The notes beneath the pieces were generated by a model. The model was not told where the DNA came from. It ran no database searches and was given only the letters and a program-made list of their open reading frames with translations. The position numbers and the translations under genes are program-made. A DNA stretch of 16,755 bases, from positions 1-16,755 of the forward strand of contig DLMI01000203.1 of the NCBI GenBank assembly GCA_002478145.1, read 5' to 3'. Below, piece by piece: positions 6,989 through 14,596 of the stretch (its first letter is position 1; the number at the start of each line of letters is the position of its first letter). The stretch comes from Acidobacteria bacterium UBA7540. Lineage in GTDB: Bacteria; Acidobacteriota; Terriglobia; UBA7540.

Positions 6989-7154
6989 AGCGCCACTTGA
7001 AAGGGAACCATCGGTCTGAGATCTGGCGTAGGCCTATGAAGACTTGTCAGTCCCGGGCAGCACGGGTGGGAACAAAAGCGGGCTTTCGCAGGATGAGCAC
7101 ACGCCCGACCCAATTCGAAACAGGTTCCACACTGACTCGAGAGGGAGTGCAACC

Positions 7155-7613
7155 ATGTCTGACAGATGGGTTTTCCTGATCGCATTTCTTACCGTGATCG
7201 TGATTGTCGCGGGGGCTTTCGCCATGCCCCAGTATTTCACCTTCGAGCTCTTGAAGTCATTGATCTTTCTTGCCATCGCCTTGCTGGTCTTTTTTGGCGA
7301 AGACCGCTTCAGTTACATGCTGGGGATGGTCGCGCCAATCTTAGGGTTCGTGCTGAACATTCTGTTGGGCGGTTTCTTTGGCGAGTTCAAAGGTCTGTTC
7401 AACGCCCTCACAGGAAAAGGTTCGCCTCTCATGAGCACGCCTCTCCACGGCTTATCACTCCTGCTGGAGATTGTGCTTATCATTGTTTGCTACCGCGCCT
7501 GGCGCAAACAGGTCACCGAGAAGCTCTTCGGAAAGACGTTCTGGATTTGCCTGGCGGTATCGATTGGCTACATCGCGATTCTGGTGGGCTGGCATTTCAC
7601 TCATGCTCTTTGA
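7155..7613 (+). CDS. Five-helix integral membrane protein, function unknown
   Basis: 152 residues from ATG 7155, which has gggag (7143-7147) 7 bp upstream; the open frame reaches further up but that part looks like untranslated leader. Predicted membrane helices lie at about 6-24, 30-48, 53-74, 97-114 and 128-148. Charged residues are confined to loops (GEDR 48-51, RAWRKQVTEK 114-123). I do not recognise the family and see no catalytic or transport motif. The gene stands alone on the plus strand, with a long leader behind an extended -10 promoter, and is convergent with the hydrolase gene. Confidence 0.75.
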   Translation: MSDRWVFLIAFLTVIVIVAGAFAMPQYFTFELLKSLIFLAIALLVFFGEDRFSYMLGMVAPILGFVLNILLGGFFGEFKGLFNALTGKGSPLMSTPLHGLSLLLEIVLIIVCYRAWRKQVTEKLFGKTFWICLAVSIGYIAILVGWHFTHAL

Positions 7614-7781
7614 GTGTCCGCCTTCCGTAGTCGCGTCCTTACCGTGGCCAGGCAGATGGAAATAGGAGCGCAAGTTCATGCGCCGCCTGGGTTCTCTGCG
7701 CCCGAGAGATAGCGCGGCAGGGCGTGAATCCGACAAAGGAAGGTAGACCACGACAGGTGCGGGAAGCGCGACACTCCGGCC

Positions 7782-9533
7782 TCAGTTGTACTTCCATGCC
7801 GATGTATCCTCGCCCGCCGGCGCGTTCTTGGTGATGTGACTGGCCATGGTCCGGATCAGCTTCTCCTGGGTCATCGATTGCCAGCCGTGGCCCTTCTCGG
7901 GCCGGCCGAATTCGAAGCTCCCTTCGTAATGCGGGTCGTGGGTGGTCTTGAGGAACTCCTGGAGATCGTAAACGGCAAGGTTCAGATAGAAGTTGTCCAT
8001 GTCGCCCACCTCGACGTGGATCTTTCCCACCAGTTGCGGCCCGATCCAGCGTGCGCGGGACCAGTTCTGCTTGAGGTAAGCCGTGAGGTCGTAGCCGTGG
8101 TCGCGCATGTAGTCCGCCACGCTGTGATCGATCTTGCCGGTGAGCTTGTCCCATAACGGCTTTGGATAGCCGTCCTCGCCCACCGGGCCATAGGCCGCCT
8201 CCCAGATTTCCAGTTGTTGGGCGGAGCGCCCATGGCTGCCCAGCGCCGCCTCGAGCTGGCTCATCTGCGAAATGGTCACTTCCACCTGACCTTCGGTCGT
8301 CCGCATCAAGGGCCGCCAGGCCCGCAGCCAGGTATGACCAGGCTCCAAGAAGGCGTTATCATCCTTGTAGATATTCACGAGCTGATAATGCTCAAAGCTG
8401 ATTGGATCGGGGTAAAAGGTCCAGGTGCCACCAAAGAAGTCCGCGTGATAAAGCTGGAGCGCGAGGGACTCCCAGCCACCCGTCGAGCCGCCCGAAAGCA
8501 CGCGCGCGTAAGGTTTGCGAATGATGCGGAAGTGCGTTTCAAGGTAGGGGATCAGCTCGGTCATGATCGCGTCGCCGTAAGGGCCGTTGTTGGCGGAGTT
8601 CACTGCGTACGAATCGTCAAAATAAGGCGTGGGGTGCTGAAACCTCACGATGATCAGGCGCGGGAAATCGGCTGAGTTCCAAGCCCGATAAAACTGGTAG
8701 CCGGTTTCCAGATTGTAGTCACTGAGCCTCTTCATGGCGCGTTCCGGCACCGGCTCATCCTGCGTGGAGAATCGCATGGGAGCGCCGAGGCCGAAATGGC
8801 CCTGTTCGTAAAGCACCGGATAGGAAACGGTCGGATGTGAGTCGTATCCCTTGGGCAGCAGCACCGTGGCGCCGAGATAAATCGGCTGGCCCCAGAATTT
8901 CGTCAGCAAGTCGCTCTGAATCTTGATGTGCTTTACCCACTCGGTGTCCTTGGGAACTTCCACCGGCGGGATCGCCTTGGTCAGACTCAGGTTCACCTCG
9001 TAGCCAGCGGCGGGGTCAAGGTGCACCTTCGCGACTTCGCTATACAGGTTGCCTGGCGAGCGGTTGAACTGCTGGCCTTCCCACTGGTCAAGGTGCACCC
9101 AGAGGGTGTGGCCGTCGGAGCGGTGACACTCCGTGTAAACGTTGATGAGCGCCTGAACGTAATAATCGCCCGCGGGGATATCAGCGAGGCTCGTTGGCGG
9201 GTAACCGAGCGTCGTGCCGTTGATCCACGCGGCGTCGCCGGGCTTAAGTTGGACGACGTCGGCGCCGAACAGCGGTGCCGTGTCACCCCAGAAACCTACT
9301 TGCAGGCGAGGTTCAGGCTTTTCTCGGTTCGAGATCATCACGAAGACGCGCCCGGTGATCGGCTGGGCGTGCGTTGAGGCAGGAAAAGAGACCTTAAATC
9401 TTAAATCTGAGACCGGCGTCTTCGTCCATGCGCGCGAAGGCGTGACCAAGGCGCCAAGAACCGCGAGTGCCAGAACCACAGCGCAGAAACGATCAGGATG
9501 AGTTCGTTCAATTTGCGTCAAGTTACCCCCCAT
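7782..9533 (-). CDS. Secreted esterase-like alpha/beta hydrolase with N-terminal beta domain
   Basis: 583 residues from the ATG at 9533. A signal peptide (about 14-35: CAVVLALAVLGALVTPSRA) leads to a beta-rich N-terminal domain (about 40-190), which handles an extended chain or carbohydrate in some related proteins. An alpha/beta-hydrolase domain of the enterochelin-esterase/putative-esterase (esterase D) type fills the remainder. The nucleophile elbow is SGGSTGG with Ser350; the likely acid is Asp511 or Asp513 in VGDMDN, and the likely base is His549 in EKGHGW. The start is uncertain. ATG 9533 has no good SD. A GTG at 9590 is in frame. A TTG at 9521 has a run of six G 4 bp upstream and would keep the signal peptide. 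The substrate is unknown. Orientation is divergent from the PilZ gene. Confidence 0.8.
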   Translation of the reverse strand: MGGNLTQIERTHPDRFCAVVLALAVLGALVTPSRAWTKTPVSDLRFKVSFPASTHAQPITGRVFVMISNREKPEPRLQVGFWGDTAPLFGADVVQLKPGDAAWINGTTLGYPPTSLADIPAGDYYVQALINVYTECHRSDGHTLWVHLDQWEGQQFNRSPGNLYSEVAKVHLDPAAGYEVNLSLTKAIPPVEVPKDTEWVKHIKIQSDLLTKFWGQPIYLGATVLLPKGYDSHPTVSYPVLYEQGHFGLGAPMRFSTQDEPVPERAMKRLSDYNLETGYQFYRAWNSADFPRLIIVRFQHPTPYFDDSYAVNSANNGPYGDAIMTELIPYLETHFRIIRKPYARVLSGGSTGGWESLALQLYHADFFGGTWTFYPDPISFEHYQLVNIYKDDNAFLEPGHTWLRAWRPLMRTTEGQVEVTISQMSQLEAALGSHGRSAQQLEIWEAAYGPVGEDGYPKPLWDKLTGKIDHSVADYMRDHGYDLTAYLKQNWSRARWIGPQLVGKIHVEVGDMDNFYLNLAVYDLQEFLKTTHDPHYEGSFEFGRPEKGHGWQSMTQEKLIRTMASHITKNAPAGEDTSAWKYN

Positions 9534-9873
9534 GGAACTCGATGCTTCTTGCAGCTTGCACACTCTCAATTGAAACGCCGTGTGCTTCACAAGGTTGCCA
9601 AGTTTACCATGACCAGCGCCGGCCGGTAGCCGGAGGTTGGCAATGGGCAGTCGGTTGTCCGCGTAAAGGCGCTTACCTCATTGAGACGCGGAGAGGCAGA
9701 AGAAGCTGGAAACATGGGGAAACACCTCACGTTTGCCCTGTCGCTCGGCCTGGCACGCAGCGCCATCACTCAGAATGGAAATTGTCGAGGCATTCAACGA
9801 GTTTACTGAATGGTTACGCTTGCTTGTAAGGCTACTTGATTTTCACCTTCGAGGAGTGTAATCTGCGGACACT
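9534..9873. other. Divergent intergenic region
   Basis: 340 bp between the hydrolase (leftward) and the PilZ gene (rightward). Apart from the PilZ promoter at 9836-9864 I see no gene, and no convincing -10/-35 pair for the hydrolase. A stretch around 9681-9703 (gagacgcggagaggcag) resembles dispersed repeats but is too short to call. Confidence 0.4.
9836..9864 (+). promoter_or_regulatory. Sigma-70-type promoter of the PilZ gene
   Basis: TTGATT (9836-9841) and TAATCT (9859-9864) are separated by exactly 17 bp. Transcription should begin around 9871-9873, at or just before the GTG start codon at 9874, which implies a leaderless transcript. Confidence 0.6.
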
Positions 9874-10209
9874 GTGGCCTCCTTTGCCCAGCCGGTTCCT
9901 CGGCGGTCCGAGCGCAGGATCGCAAAAATAGCCATAATCATGTTTGTCGAAACGGAGAGGAAATGGGAAGAATGCGACGCGGTCACCCTGGACGTTTCCG
10001 CGTATGGGGCAAGAATAGAGGTAGGCACGTCACTCACACCGGGCCAAGTGGTGGAAGTTGTTCCCGGTGAGGGCTCTGACCCGGTCACTGGTCGCGTGGT
10101 ATGGGTCGGGAAGCCGGCCTCGGAGGTGGAAGGCCAAGCAGGGCTTGAGTTCTTCGATCCCCTCCCATGGATCAACACAAAGCATGGCCGGACGCCAGGG
10201 TCCTTCTGA
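9874..10209 (+). CDS. Stand-alone PilZ-domain protein (c-di-GMP receptor)
   Basis: 111 residues. PilZ signature motifs are present: an RxxxR-type arginine cluster (RRSERR, residues 10-15), then DVSAYGARIEV with the D-x-S-x-x-G motif (about 40-45), followed by beta-barrel strands (GQVVEVVPGE, TGRVVWVGK, QAGLEFFDP). These are the residues that wrap cyclic di-GMP, so binding is likely. The domain fills the whole protein, so it should act by protein-protein contact as a small effector. The start is GTG 9874: later ATGs (9940) would remove the arginine cluster. No SD lies at the right distance, and the promoter sits directly upstream. The output (motility, polysaccharide, secretion) cannot be read from the neighbours. 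Confidence 0.85.
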   Translation: MASFAQPVPRRSERRIAKIAIIMFVETERKWEECDAVTLDVSAYGARIEVGTSLTPGQVVEVVPGEGSDPVTGRVVWVGKPASEVEGQAGLEFFDPLPWINTKHGRTPGSF

Positions 10210-10324
10210 GTACTTTCCAACCGCCAACTCCAGCCACCTGACAAAAGGATTCATACGATTCCCAGGTGGAATCGTTGAGCGGCGGGTGCTCGCGGCGCGG
10301 GATATTGTCTTCGTGAATGCACAC

Positions 10325-10504
10325 TCATTTTTCCCTCTTGAGCGCCTTGCCGATCTCGAGCCGAGACGACGGCTCTTCTCGCGTTCCCGTGATCTTGATG
10401 GGCAGGACGGTTCCCGCGCCCTCGCGGTCGAAGAGCGGATTGACCGGTTTCAGGAGGAGCGACTTGATCCCGGTGGTGGTTTGCGAGAATTTAGCCTGGA
10501 TTTG
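10325..10504 (-). pseudogene. 3' remnant of an AsmA-like gene
   Basis: The minus strand reads about 59 codons without a start codon, ending at TGA (10325-10327). The translation starts QIQAKFSQTTTGIKSLLLKP and continues with NPLFDREGAGTVLPIKITGT and REEPSSRLEIGKALKREK. This closely resembles the C-terminal end of AsmA-family envelope proteins, where 'GAGTVLPIKITGTR' and 'TTGIKSLLLKPVxPLF' type phrases are typical. Upstream on the minus strand the homology stops at about 10504, where a repeat-like sequence begins, and the frame meets a stop at 10541-10543. The rest of the gene (normally many hundreds of residues) is missing. It is best read as a relic of deletion or rearrangement at a repeat. 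Confidence 0.6.
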
Positions 10505-10580
10505 AATTCTGAATTGCCTTGTGCCTTCTCCCCACAGCCATTACCCTCTGTTTGCTGCCGACTACTGGCTGCCTTCCGTT
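10499..10580. repeat. Degenerate heptad array at the AsmA break
   Basis: Steps of seven give ttgaatt, ctgaatt, gccttgt, gccttct, then weaker units (ccgacta, ctggctg, ccttccg, ttacttc). Adjacent units resemble each other in pairs, as in the clearer arrays. The periodicity is weaker here and the call is tentative. It begins where the AsmA-like coding similarity ends. Confidence 0.3.
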
Positions 10581-10724
10581 ACTTCACCTGGCCGTAGCAT
10601 ATAAAGGGCGAAAGGAACATTCGCCAACTCTGTCCGTCGCGCCGTGGCGGGGCGACCGTCAACTGCCCTGTCCTACGCCTGACAGACTCTGTGCCGCTTC
10701 CAATAGATCATTTATTACGTGTAC

Positions 10725-10730
10725 TATACT
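10725..10730 (+). promoter_or_regulatory. Candidate -10 element for the HEAT-repeat gene
   Basis: TATACT within the AT-rich tract around 10700-10730 is the best -10 match before the HEAT gene. The -35 position is weak (aatagat area). It would give a leader of about 95 nt to the ATG at 10833. Confidence 0.3.
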
Positions 10731-10832
10731 AAGGGTTCCGGTTCGGCCGGCCTTCCGTGCGCGCAGAAGTGGCGGCGTATACGAGCGGCGGGGTGCGCTG
10801 GCAACAAATCTTGATATCCCCAGGTGACAGCA

Positions 10833-12245
10833 ATGAGGCGATCCCTGACATTTCCTTCGGCATTCACACTTTCTCTGGTCTTCTTCAACGCAGCGCTTCT
10901 CTATGCTCAGACAGCGACGAACACGTCCGCACAGTCTTCGAATCCCCAGACGAACCCTCCTGCGGCCCTCGAGGCCAATGTGCTGGTCGAAGAATTGAAG
11001 AAAAGCTCCGATGCCGGGAAGCGCGCCAGGGCGGCGCACGAACTGGGCAAAGCCCAGGATGCGTCGGCGATTCCCGCGCTGGCGGAGGCACTCTCGGACC
11101 CGAGCGAAAAAGTCCGCCGCGAGGCACTCCTGGCGCTTTCTCAAATACACCGACCGGAGGTCCTGGACGCCCTCATCAAAGCTACGCAGGATATAGATGA
11201 AGAGAGTCGCGTCCTGGCCGTGCAATCGCTGGTTGGTTATTATACCGGAACCGTCCCAACCCCCGGTTTTACCGGCTTTGTAAAGAAGAATTGGCAGCGC
11301 GCCAAGACACACTTCAATCCGGACACCACCCGAATCGACCCCGGACTATCTGTGGAACCCAAGGTGATAACGGCCCTGGATGCGACCCTGAATGACACTC
11401 GTTCGAACCGCGCCTCCCGCCAAGCGGCGATAGGACTTGGCATCCTGGTAGCGCGAGCCGCGGTTCCAGACCTGATCAAAGCTGCGCACTCCTCCGATGA
11501 ACCCCTGTCTCTTGAAGCCCTCAACGCCCTCTCGAAAATCGAGGATAGGTCGGCCGGAGGGGAATTAGTTGATTTGCTGGACTCTCCGGATAAGGACATC
11601 AAACAACAGGCGTGCGTTACGATTGGCATCCTCCGAACCGGCCAAGCCGCGCCGAAACTACAATCCATTTTCGAAAACGACACGGACCAAAAGAGCAAAG
11701 AAAAGGCCTTGGAAGGCCTTGCTTACCTCGGCGCCCCGGCCTCCAGCGCCTTGTTCACCAAGGCACTGTGGAGCGGTGACAAGGTTATCCGCACTTCCGC
11801 TGCCGAAGGTCTGGCGAGGACCACCGATCCCAAGACCCTTCCAGAACTGGAGAAGGCCATCACGGCGGAAAGAGACGCCGACGCGAAGCTGGCCATCGAG
11901 TATGCGATGACGGCTCTCGGCAAACTCGACTACTTGAGCGACATCGTGAATGAACTTTCCTCGACAACGCGGGGGGATGTGGCTCAGCCTTACCTCATTG
12001 AACTGGCAAGAACCCCCGGCTTCCTGCCCAAGTTGTATCCTTACTTTCAAAGTCCTAATGCCGGCGTGAAAAAGAGACTATGCACAGTCCTCATGTTCAG
12101 CGGGGATCAAACCAGTCTTGACCAACTCGACCGCTTATCACATGATCCGAACCGGGACGTCTCCGCGCAGGCGCTGCGGGCCAAGCGCGCCCTCCGGGCA
12201 AGGCTCGAGGTGGCCGGAACAACCCCCGCGACCGGCTCGCATTAG
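10833..12245 (+). CDS. Secreted HEAT-repeat protein
   Basis: 470 residues from ATG 10833, preceded by aggtga at 10822-10827 with 5-bp spacing; a GTG at 10824 in the same frame overlaps that SD and is less likely. A signal peptide (1-26, FTLSLVFFNAALLYAQ) is followed by a Thr/Ser/Asn/Pro-rich linker (27-46). The rest is an array of HEAT (PBS lyase-type) repeats, for example ARAAHELGKAQDASAIPALAEALSD, VRREALLALSQI, IKQQACVTIGILRTGQAAPKLQSIF and VIRTSAAEGLARTTDPKTLPEL. A non-repeat insertion around residues 135-175 (GYYTGTVPTPGFTGFVKKNW) interrupts the array. It is a periplasmic or exported protein-binding scaffold by fold; the partner is unknown. It shares the HEAT architecture with the C-terminus of the anti-sigma factor encoded at 1695, which is suggestive but proves nothing. 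Confidence 0.85.
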   Translation: MRRSLTFPSAFTLSLVFFNAALLYAQTATNTSAQSSNPQTNPPAALEANVLVEELKKSSDAGKRARAAHELGKAQDASAIPALAEALSDPSEKVRREALLALSQIHRPEVLDALIKATQDIDEESRVLAVQSLVGYYTGTVPTPGFTGFVKKNWQRAKTHFNPDTTRIDPGLSVEPKVITALDATLNDTRSNRASRQAAIGLGILVARAAVPDLIKAAHSSDEPLSLEALNALSKIEDRSAGGELVDLLDSPDKDIKQQACVTIGILRTGQAAPKLQSIFENDTDQKSKEKALEGLAYLGAPASSALFTKALWSGDKVIRTSAAEGLARTTDPKTLPELEKAITAERDADAKLAIEYAMTALGKLDYLSDIVNELSSTTRGDVAQPYLIELARTPGFLPKLYPYFQSPNAGVKKRLCTVLMFSGDQTSLDQLDRLSHDPNRDVSAQALRAKRALRARLEVAGTTPATGSH

Positions 12246-12272
12246 TGAGTATGACCTGTTCCTTTGCCGCCG

Positions 12273-12293
12273 GCAGGGACTTGCCTGCATTTT
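12273..12293 (+). terminator. Weak candidate terminator after the HEAT gene
   Basis: A 5-bp stem gcagg (12273-12277) and cctgc (12284-12288) with a 6-nt loop is followed by atttt. The stem is short, so this is tentative. It lies 28 bp after the HEAT-gene stop. Confidence 0.22.
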
Positions 12294-12440
12294 CTCCCGC
12301 ATTCTCATGGCGCGGCCCACTGCACCAAACGCGCCTCAACCCCCATTTCAGTTCTTCATCAGGCTTGGCATTGGGGGCGCCCAAAGTATTGCAACACTAC
12401 TTTTACGTCTTATGATTCCTGGTATTATCTCCCCAAAGTG

Positions 12441-12469
12441 TTGAGAAGAATCCGCAACGATGGTAGAAT
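12441..12469 (+). promoter_or_regulatory. Sigma-70-type promoter of mqnD
   Basis: TTGAGA (12441-12446) and TAGAAT (12464-12469) are separated by exactly 17 bp, each with five or four of six consensus positions. The predicted start of transcription is near 12476, leaving a leader of about 34 nt that contains the ggaggag SD before the ATG at 12510. This is the clearest promoter in the window. Confidence 0.65.
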
Positions 12470-12509
12470 GTTTGTTGTCCATCACGAGGCGAATCTTTTG
12501 GGAGGAGTA

Positions 12510-13385
12510 ATGCCGTCGTCGTTTGTCCAGAGGGCAGACCAAGCCACGCCACGCGCTGTCGAGCTGACGTTGGCGCACAGCCCTGACTCCGACGACGCAT
12601 TCATGTTTTACGCGCTGGCGACGAAAAAGATCGGCGCGCGAGACCCTTCCTTCACTCACCGGCTCGAGGATATTGAGTCTCTCAACCGGAAAGCCCTGGA
12701 GGGGATTTACGACATCACGGCGATCTCTTTCCACGCCTACCCCTATATCGAGGATAAGTACGTGCTTCTGCCTTCAGGCGCCAGTTTCGGCGACCGGTAC
12801 GGGCCGGTGGTGGTGGCGCGGGCCGGTTTAGGCTTCGGCACCCTGAAAGGAAAGCGCGTGGCCGTCCCCGGAAAGATGACCACTGCTTACCTCGCTTTGC
12901 AGCTTTATGAGCCGGGTATTGACGCGGTCGTGACCTCATTCGACCAAATCCTGGATACCGTCGCCAGGGGTGAAGCGGACGCCGGCGTGGTGATTCATGA
13001 AGGCCAACTGACCTATGCAAACACCGGCCTCAGAAAGGTGCTGGATCTGGGGGAATGGTGGTACCAGGAAACCAAGCTGCCTCTGCCACTGGGGGGAAAC
13101 GCCGTCCGCCGGGCGCTCGACAGCCACACCAAGCACGCGGTAGCAGCATTATTGAAGAAGAGTATTCAGTATTCGCTGCATCACCGCGAAGAGGCCTTGT
13201 CGTACGCGCAACAGTTTTCGCGCGGCCTGGACGCCGCCACTGCCGACCGCTTTGTTTCCATGTACGTCAACGACTGGACCCTCGATTACGGCCAACGTGG
13301 CCGCCTGGCCGTCCAAGAGTTGCTTGACCGGGGTTTCCAAAGGGGCCTTCTGCCCAAAGCAGTGAAGGCTGAGTACGTCGAGTAG
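12510..13385 (+). CDS. mqnD: 1,4-dihydroxy-6-naphthoate synthase (MqnD), futalosine menaquinone pathway
   Basis: 291 residues from ATG 12510, which has a strong SD (ggaggag, 12501-12507). MqnD converts cyclic dehypoxanthine futalosine to 1,4-dihydroxy-6-naphthoate in the cytoplasmic futalosine route to menaquinone. The periplasmic-binding-protein-like fold carries the family phrases LTLAHSPDSDDAFMFYAL (19-36; SPCPND in other lineages), VPGKMTTAYLAL (119-130), DAGVVIHEGQLTY (157-169; the conserved His163 corresponds to the residue considered catalytic), and LGEWWYQETKLPLPLGG (180-196). The length is normal for the family. The open frame extends well upstream, but the promoter and SD fix this start. 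The MqnA homologue (chorismate dehydratase) is related but lacks these HEG and PLPLGG phrases. No other mqn gene is in the window. Confidence 0.85.
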   Translation: MPSSFVQRADQATPRAVELTLAHSPDSDDAFMFYALATKKIGARDPSFTHRLEDIESLNRKALEGIYDITAISFHAYPYIEDKYVLLPSGASFGDRYGPVVVARAGLGFGTLKGKRVAVPGKMTTAYLALQLYEPGIDAVVTSFDQILDTVARGEADAGVVIHEGQLTYANTGLRKVLDLGEWWYQETKLPLPLGGNAVRRALDSHTKHAVAALLKKSIQYSLHHREEALSYAQQFSRGLDAATADRFVSMYVNDWTLDYGQRGRLAVQELLDRGFQRGLLPKAVKAEYVE

Positions 13386-13393
13386 AAGAGTTC

Positions 13394-13574
13394 TCAGTAG
13401 TCAGTTGTCCGTTGTCCGTTGTCAGTTGTGTGCGGGTGTGTGACCGAGGCGCGTGATTCCGTCTCTCGAGCGAGATGTTCTGGCCGACGCGGCGCAGAAG
13501 CCCGGGTTTCAATCTCCACAACTGACCACTGACGACGGACAACTGACAACTGACGACTGACTTCGGACTACTGA
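13394..13574. repeat. Inverted heptad-repeat element 2 (mqnD/metE-like junction)
   Basis: The left arm (13394-13430) on the minus strand and the right arm (13517-13574) on the plus strand both read as successive units of C-T/G-G-A-C-N-N: ctgacaa, cggacaa, cggacaa, ctgacta on the left; ctgacca, ctgacga, cggacaa, ctgacaa, ctgacga, ctgactt, cggacta, ctgacga on the right. The arms are inverted copies around a core of about 85 bp. Both end outward with ggacta or gacta then ctgag/ctgac and ga. The element begins 8 bp after the mqnD stop and ends 32 bp before the next ATG. Confidence 0.85.
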
Positions 13575-13606
13575 CGAATTTCGGTTAGGGGAGCAACTGA
13601 CCCGAC

Positions 13607-14596
13607 ATGGAATTGAAACTGTGCAACCACAGCAGTTACCCGCGTATCGGTGACCATGCTGAGCATCAACTCCTGCGCCGCACGATTGCGCAGCGGGATA
13701 AAGGCGAGAAAACCGACGACGCTGTTCGGGCCGCCCAGAACCGCATGACGGAGCTGGCCCTTGCCGAGCAAGGGGAGGCAGGCCTCGACCTCGTGACGGA
13801 CGGCCAAATCCGCTGGTCCGATCCAATCTCCCACCTCGCCGGTAAGCTCTCCGGTGTTCGGATCAACGGCCTGCTAAGGTTCTTTGATACGAACTTTTAC
13901 TTTCGCCAGCCGGTTGTGCACGGCAAGCTTGAACGCACCGAGCCTCTGCTGCTTGAAGAATTCAAGTATGCGCAGGGGAAGTCGACGCGCCCGGTGAAAG
14001 CGGTTTTGACGGGCCCCTACACCCTGGCCCGGCACTCCGTTGAGGAGAACGGAGGCGCGGGTGGGTTCGATAAGATGCTCGGAGGATACACCGCCGCGCT
14101 GGCGGCCGAGGTCGCCGCACTGGCTGCGGCGGGGGCAACCGTGATCCAAATAGAGGAGCCTGCTCTGCTCAAATATCCCGATGATTTCCCGCGCTTCGAG
14201 CAGAACATCACAGCCCTGGCGATGAGCAAGGCTTCGGCGCAACTGGCGCTGGTCTTTTACTTCGGAGATCCCGCGCCCATTTATGACCACCTCCAGACGC
14301 TGCCGGTGGACCTCTTGGGACTCGATTTCACTTACAACCCGAGTCTCGTCGATAGGGTAGCTTCAAATGGTACCGCCAGGACACTGGCCCTCGGCCTTGT
14401 AGACGGCCGCAATACCAGGCTGGAAGATCCCGCATTCTCAGCCCGCCAGCTTGAGAAGCTCGCCCACGGCGCTGATTTGAACAGTGCTTATCTCAGCCCT
14501 TCTTGCGGCCTTGAGTTCCTCCCGCGTGACAGGGCACGGCAAAAGCTAAGACACCTGGCCGTAATCAGGAAGACATTCTTAGGGAGCCCTGCATGA
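13607..14596 (+). CDS. MetE C-domain-like protein lacking the zinc site (partner subunit)
   Basis: 329 residues with the fold of the cobalamin-independent methionine synthase C-terminal (UROD/MetE-like TIM) domain: SSYPRIGD at 9-16, LDLVTDGQIRWSDPISHLAGKLSG (60-83), KAVLTGPYTLARHS (131-144), VIQIEEPAL (179-187) and LSPSCGLEFLP (297-306). Key residues have changed compared with its downstream neighbour. The His-x-Cys zinc pair is replaced by the aromatic run VFYF (216-219), the glutamate ligand region reads LDFTYNP, and the homocysteine-binding DGExxRxDMV is DGQIRWSDPI; only the last cysteine (C300) remains. It is therefore probably not a methyltransferase alone, and may bind the methyl donor or form a heterodimer, as the zinc-less N-terminal half of full-length MetE does. 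The ATG at 13607 has ggggag 13 bp upstream, which is long. Its stop overlaps the next start by 4 bp (ATGA). Confidence 0.8.
   Translation: MELKLCNHSSYPRIGDHAEHQLLRRTIAQRDKGEKTDDAVRAAQNRMTELALAEQGEAGLDLVTDGQIRWSDPISHLAGKLSGVRINGLLRFFDTNFYFRQPVVHGKLERTEPLLLEEFKYAQGKSTRPVKAVLTGPYTLARHSVEENGGAGGFDKMLGGYTAALAAEVAALAAAGATVIQIEEPALLKYPDDFPRFEQNITALAMSKASAQLALVFYFGDPAPIYDHLQTLPVDLLGLDFTYNPSLVDRVASNGTARTLALGLVDGRNTRLEDPAFSARQLEKLAHGADLNSAYLSPSCGLEFLPRDRARQKLRHLAVIRKTFLGSPA

Larger units (their letters stand above)
6570..7154. other. Non-coding interval with palindrome, inverted repeat, promoter and leader
   Basis: 585 bp between the SnoaL-like gene and the membrane-protein gene. It contains a perfect palindrome (6683-6704), a TATACT at 6735-6740 with no convincing gene behind it, a T-rich run near 6798-6808, an inverted decamer repeat (6885-6963), an extended -10 promoter (6980-6988) and a leader of about 160 nt. 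The frame at 6657-6893 translates repeat-like sequence and is not accepted as a gene. Confidence 0.55.
10210..10832. other. Intergenic region with a decayed gene and degenerate repeats
   Basis: About 620 bp without an intact gene. It holds the AsmA-like remnant (10325-10504, minus), a degenerate 7-bp array (about 10499-10580), small hairpins at about 10608-10626 (ggcgaa/ttcgcc) and about 10634-10655 (gtcgc/gcgac), and a candidate promoter for the HEAT gene. Open plus-strand frames here are incidental. Confidence 0.5.

Noticed and set aside
7639..8154. Minus-strand frame of 171 codons
   Set aside because: It is the out-of-frame shadow of the hydrolase gene, which has signal peptide and catalytic motifs in its own frame.
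13267..13826. Minus-strand frames rich in SVVSGQL / QLTTDN
   Set aside because: They are translations of the inverted heptad element 2, not genes.
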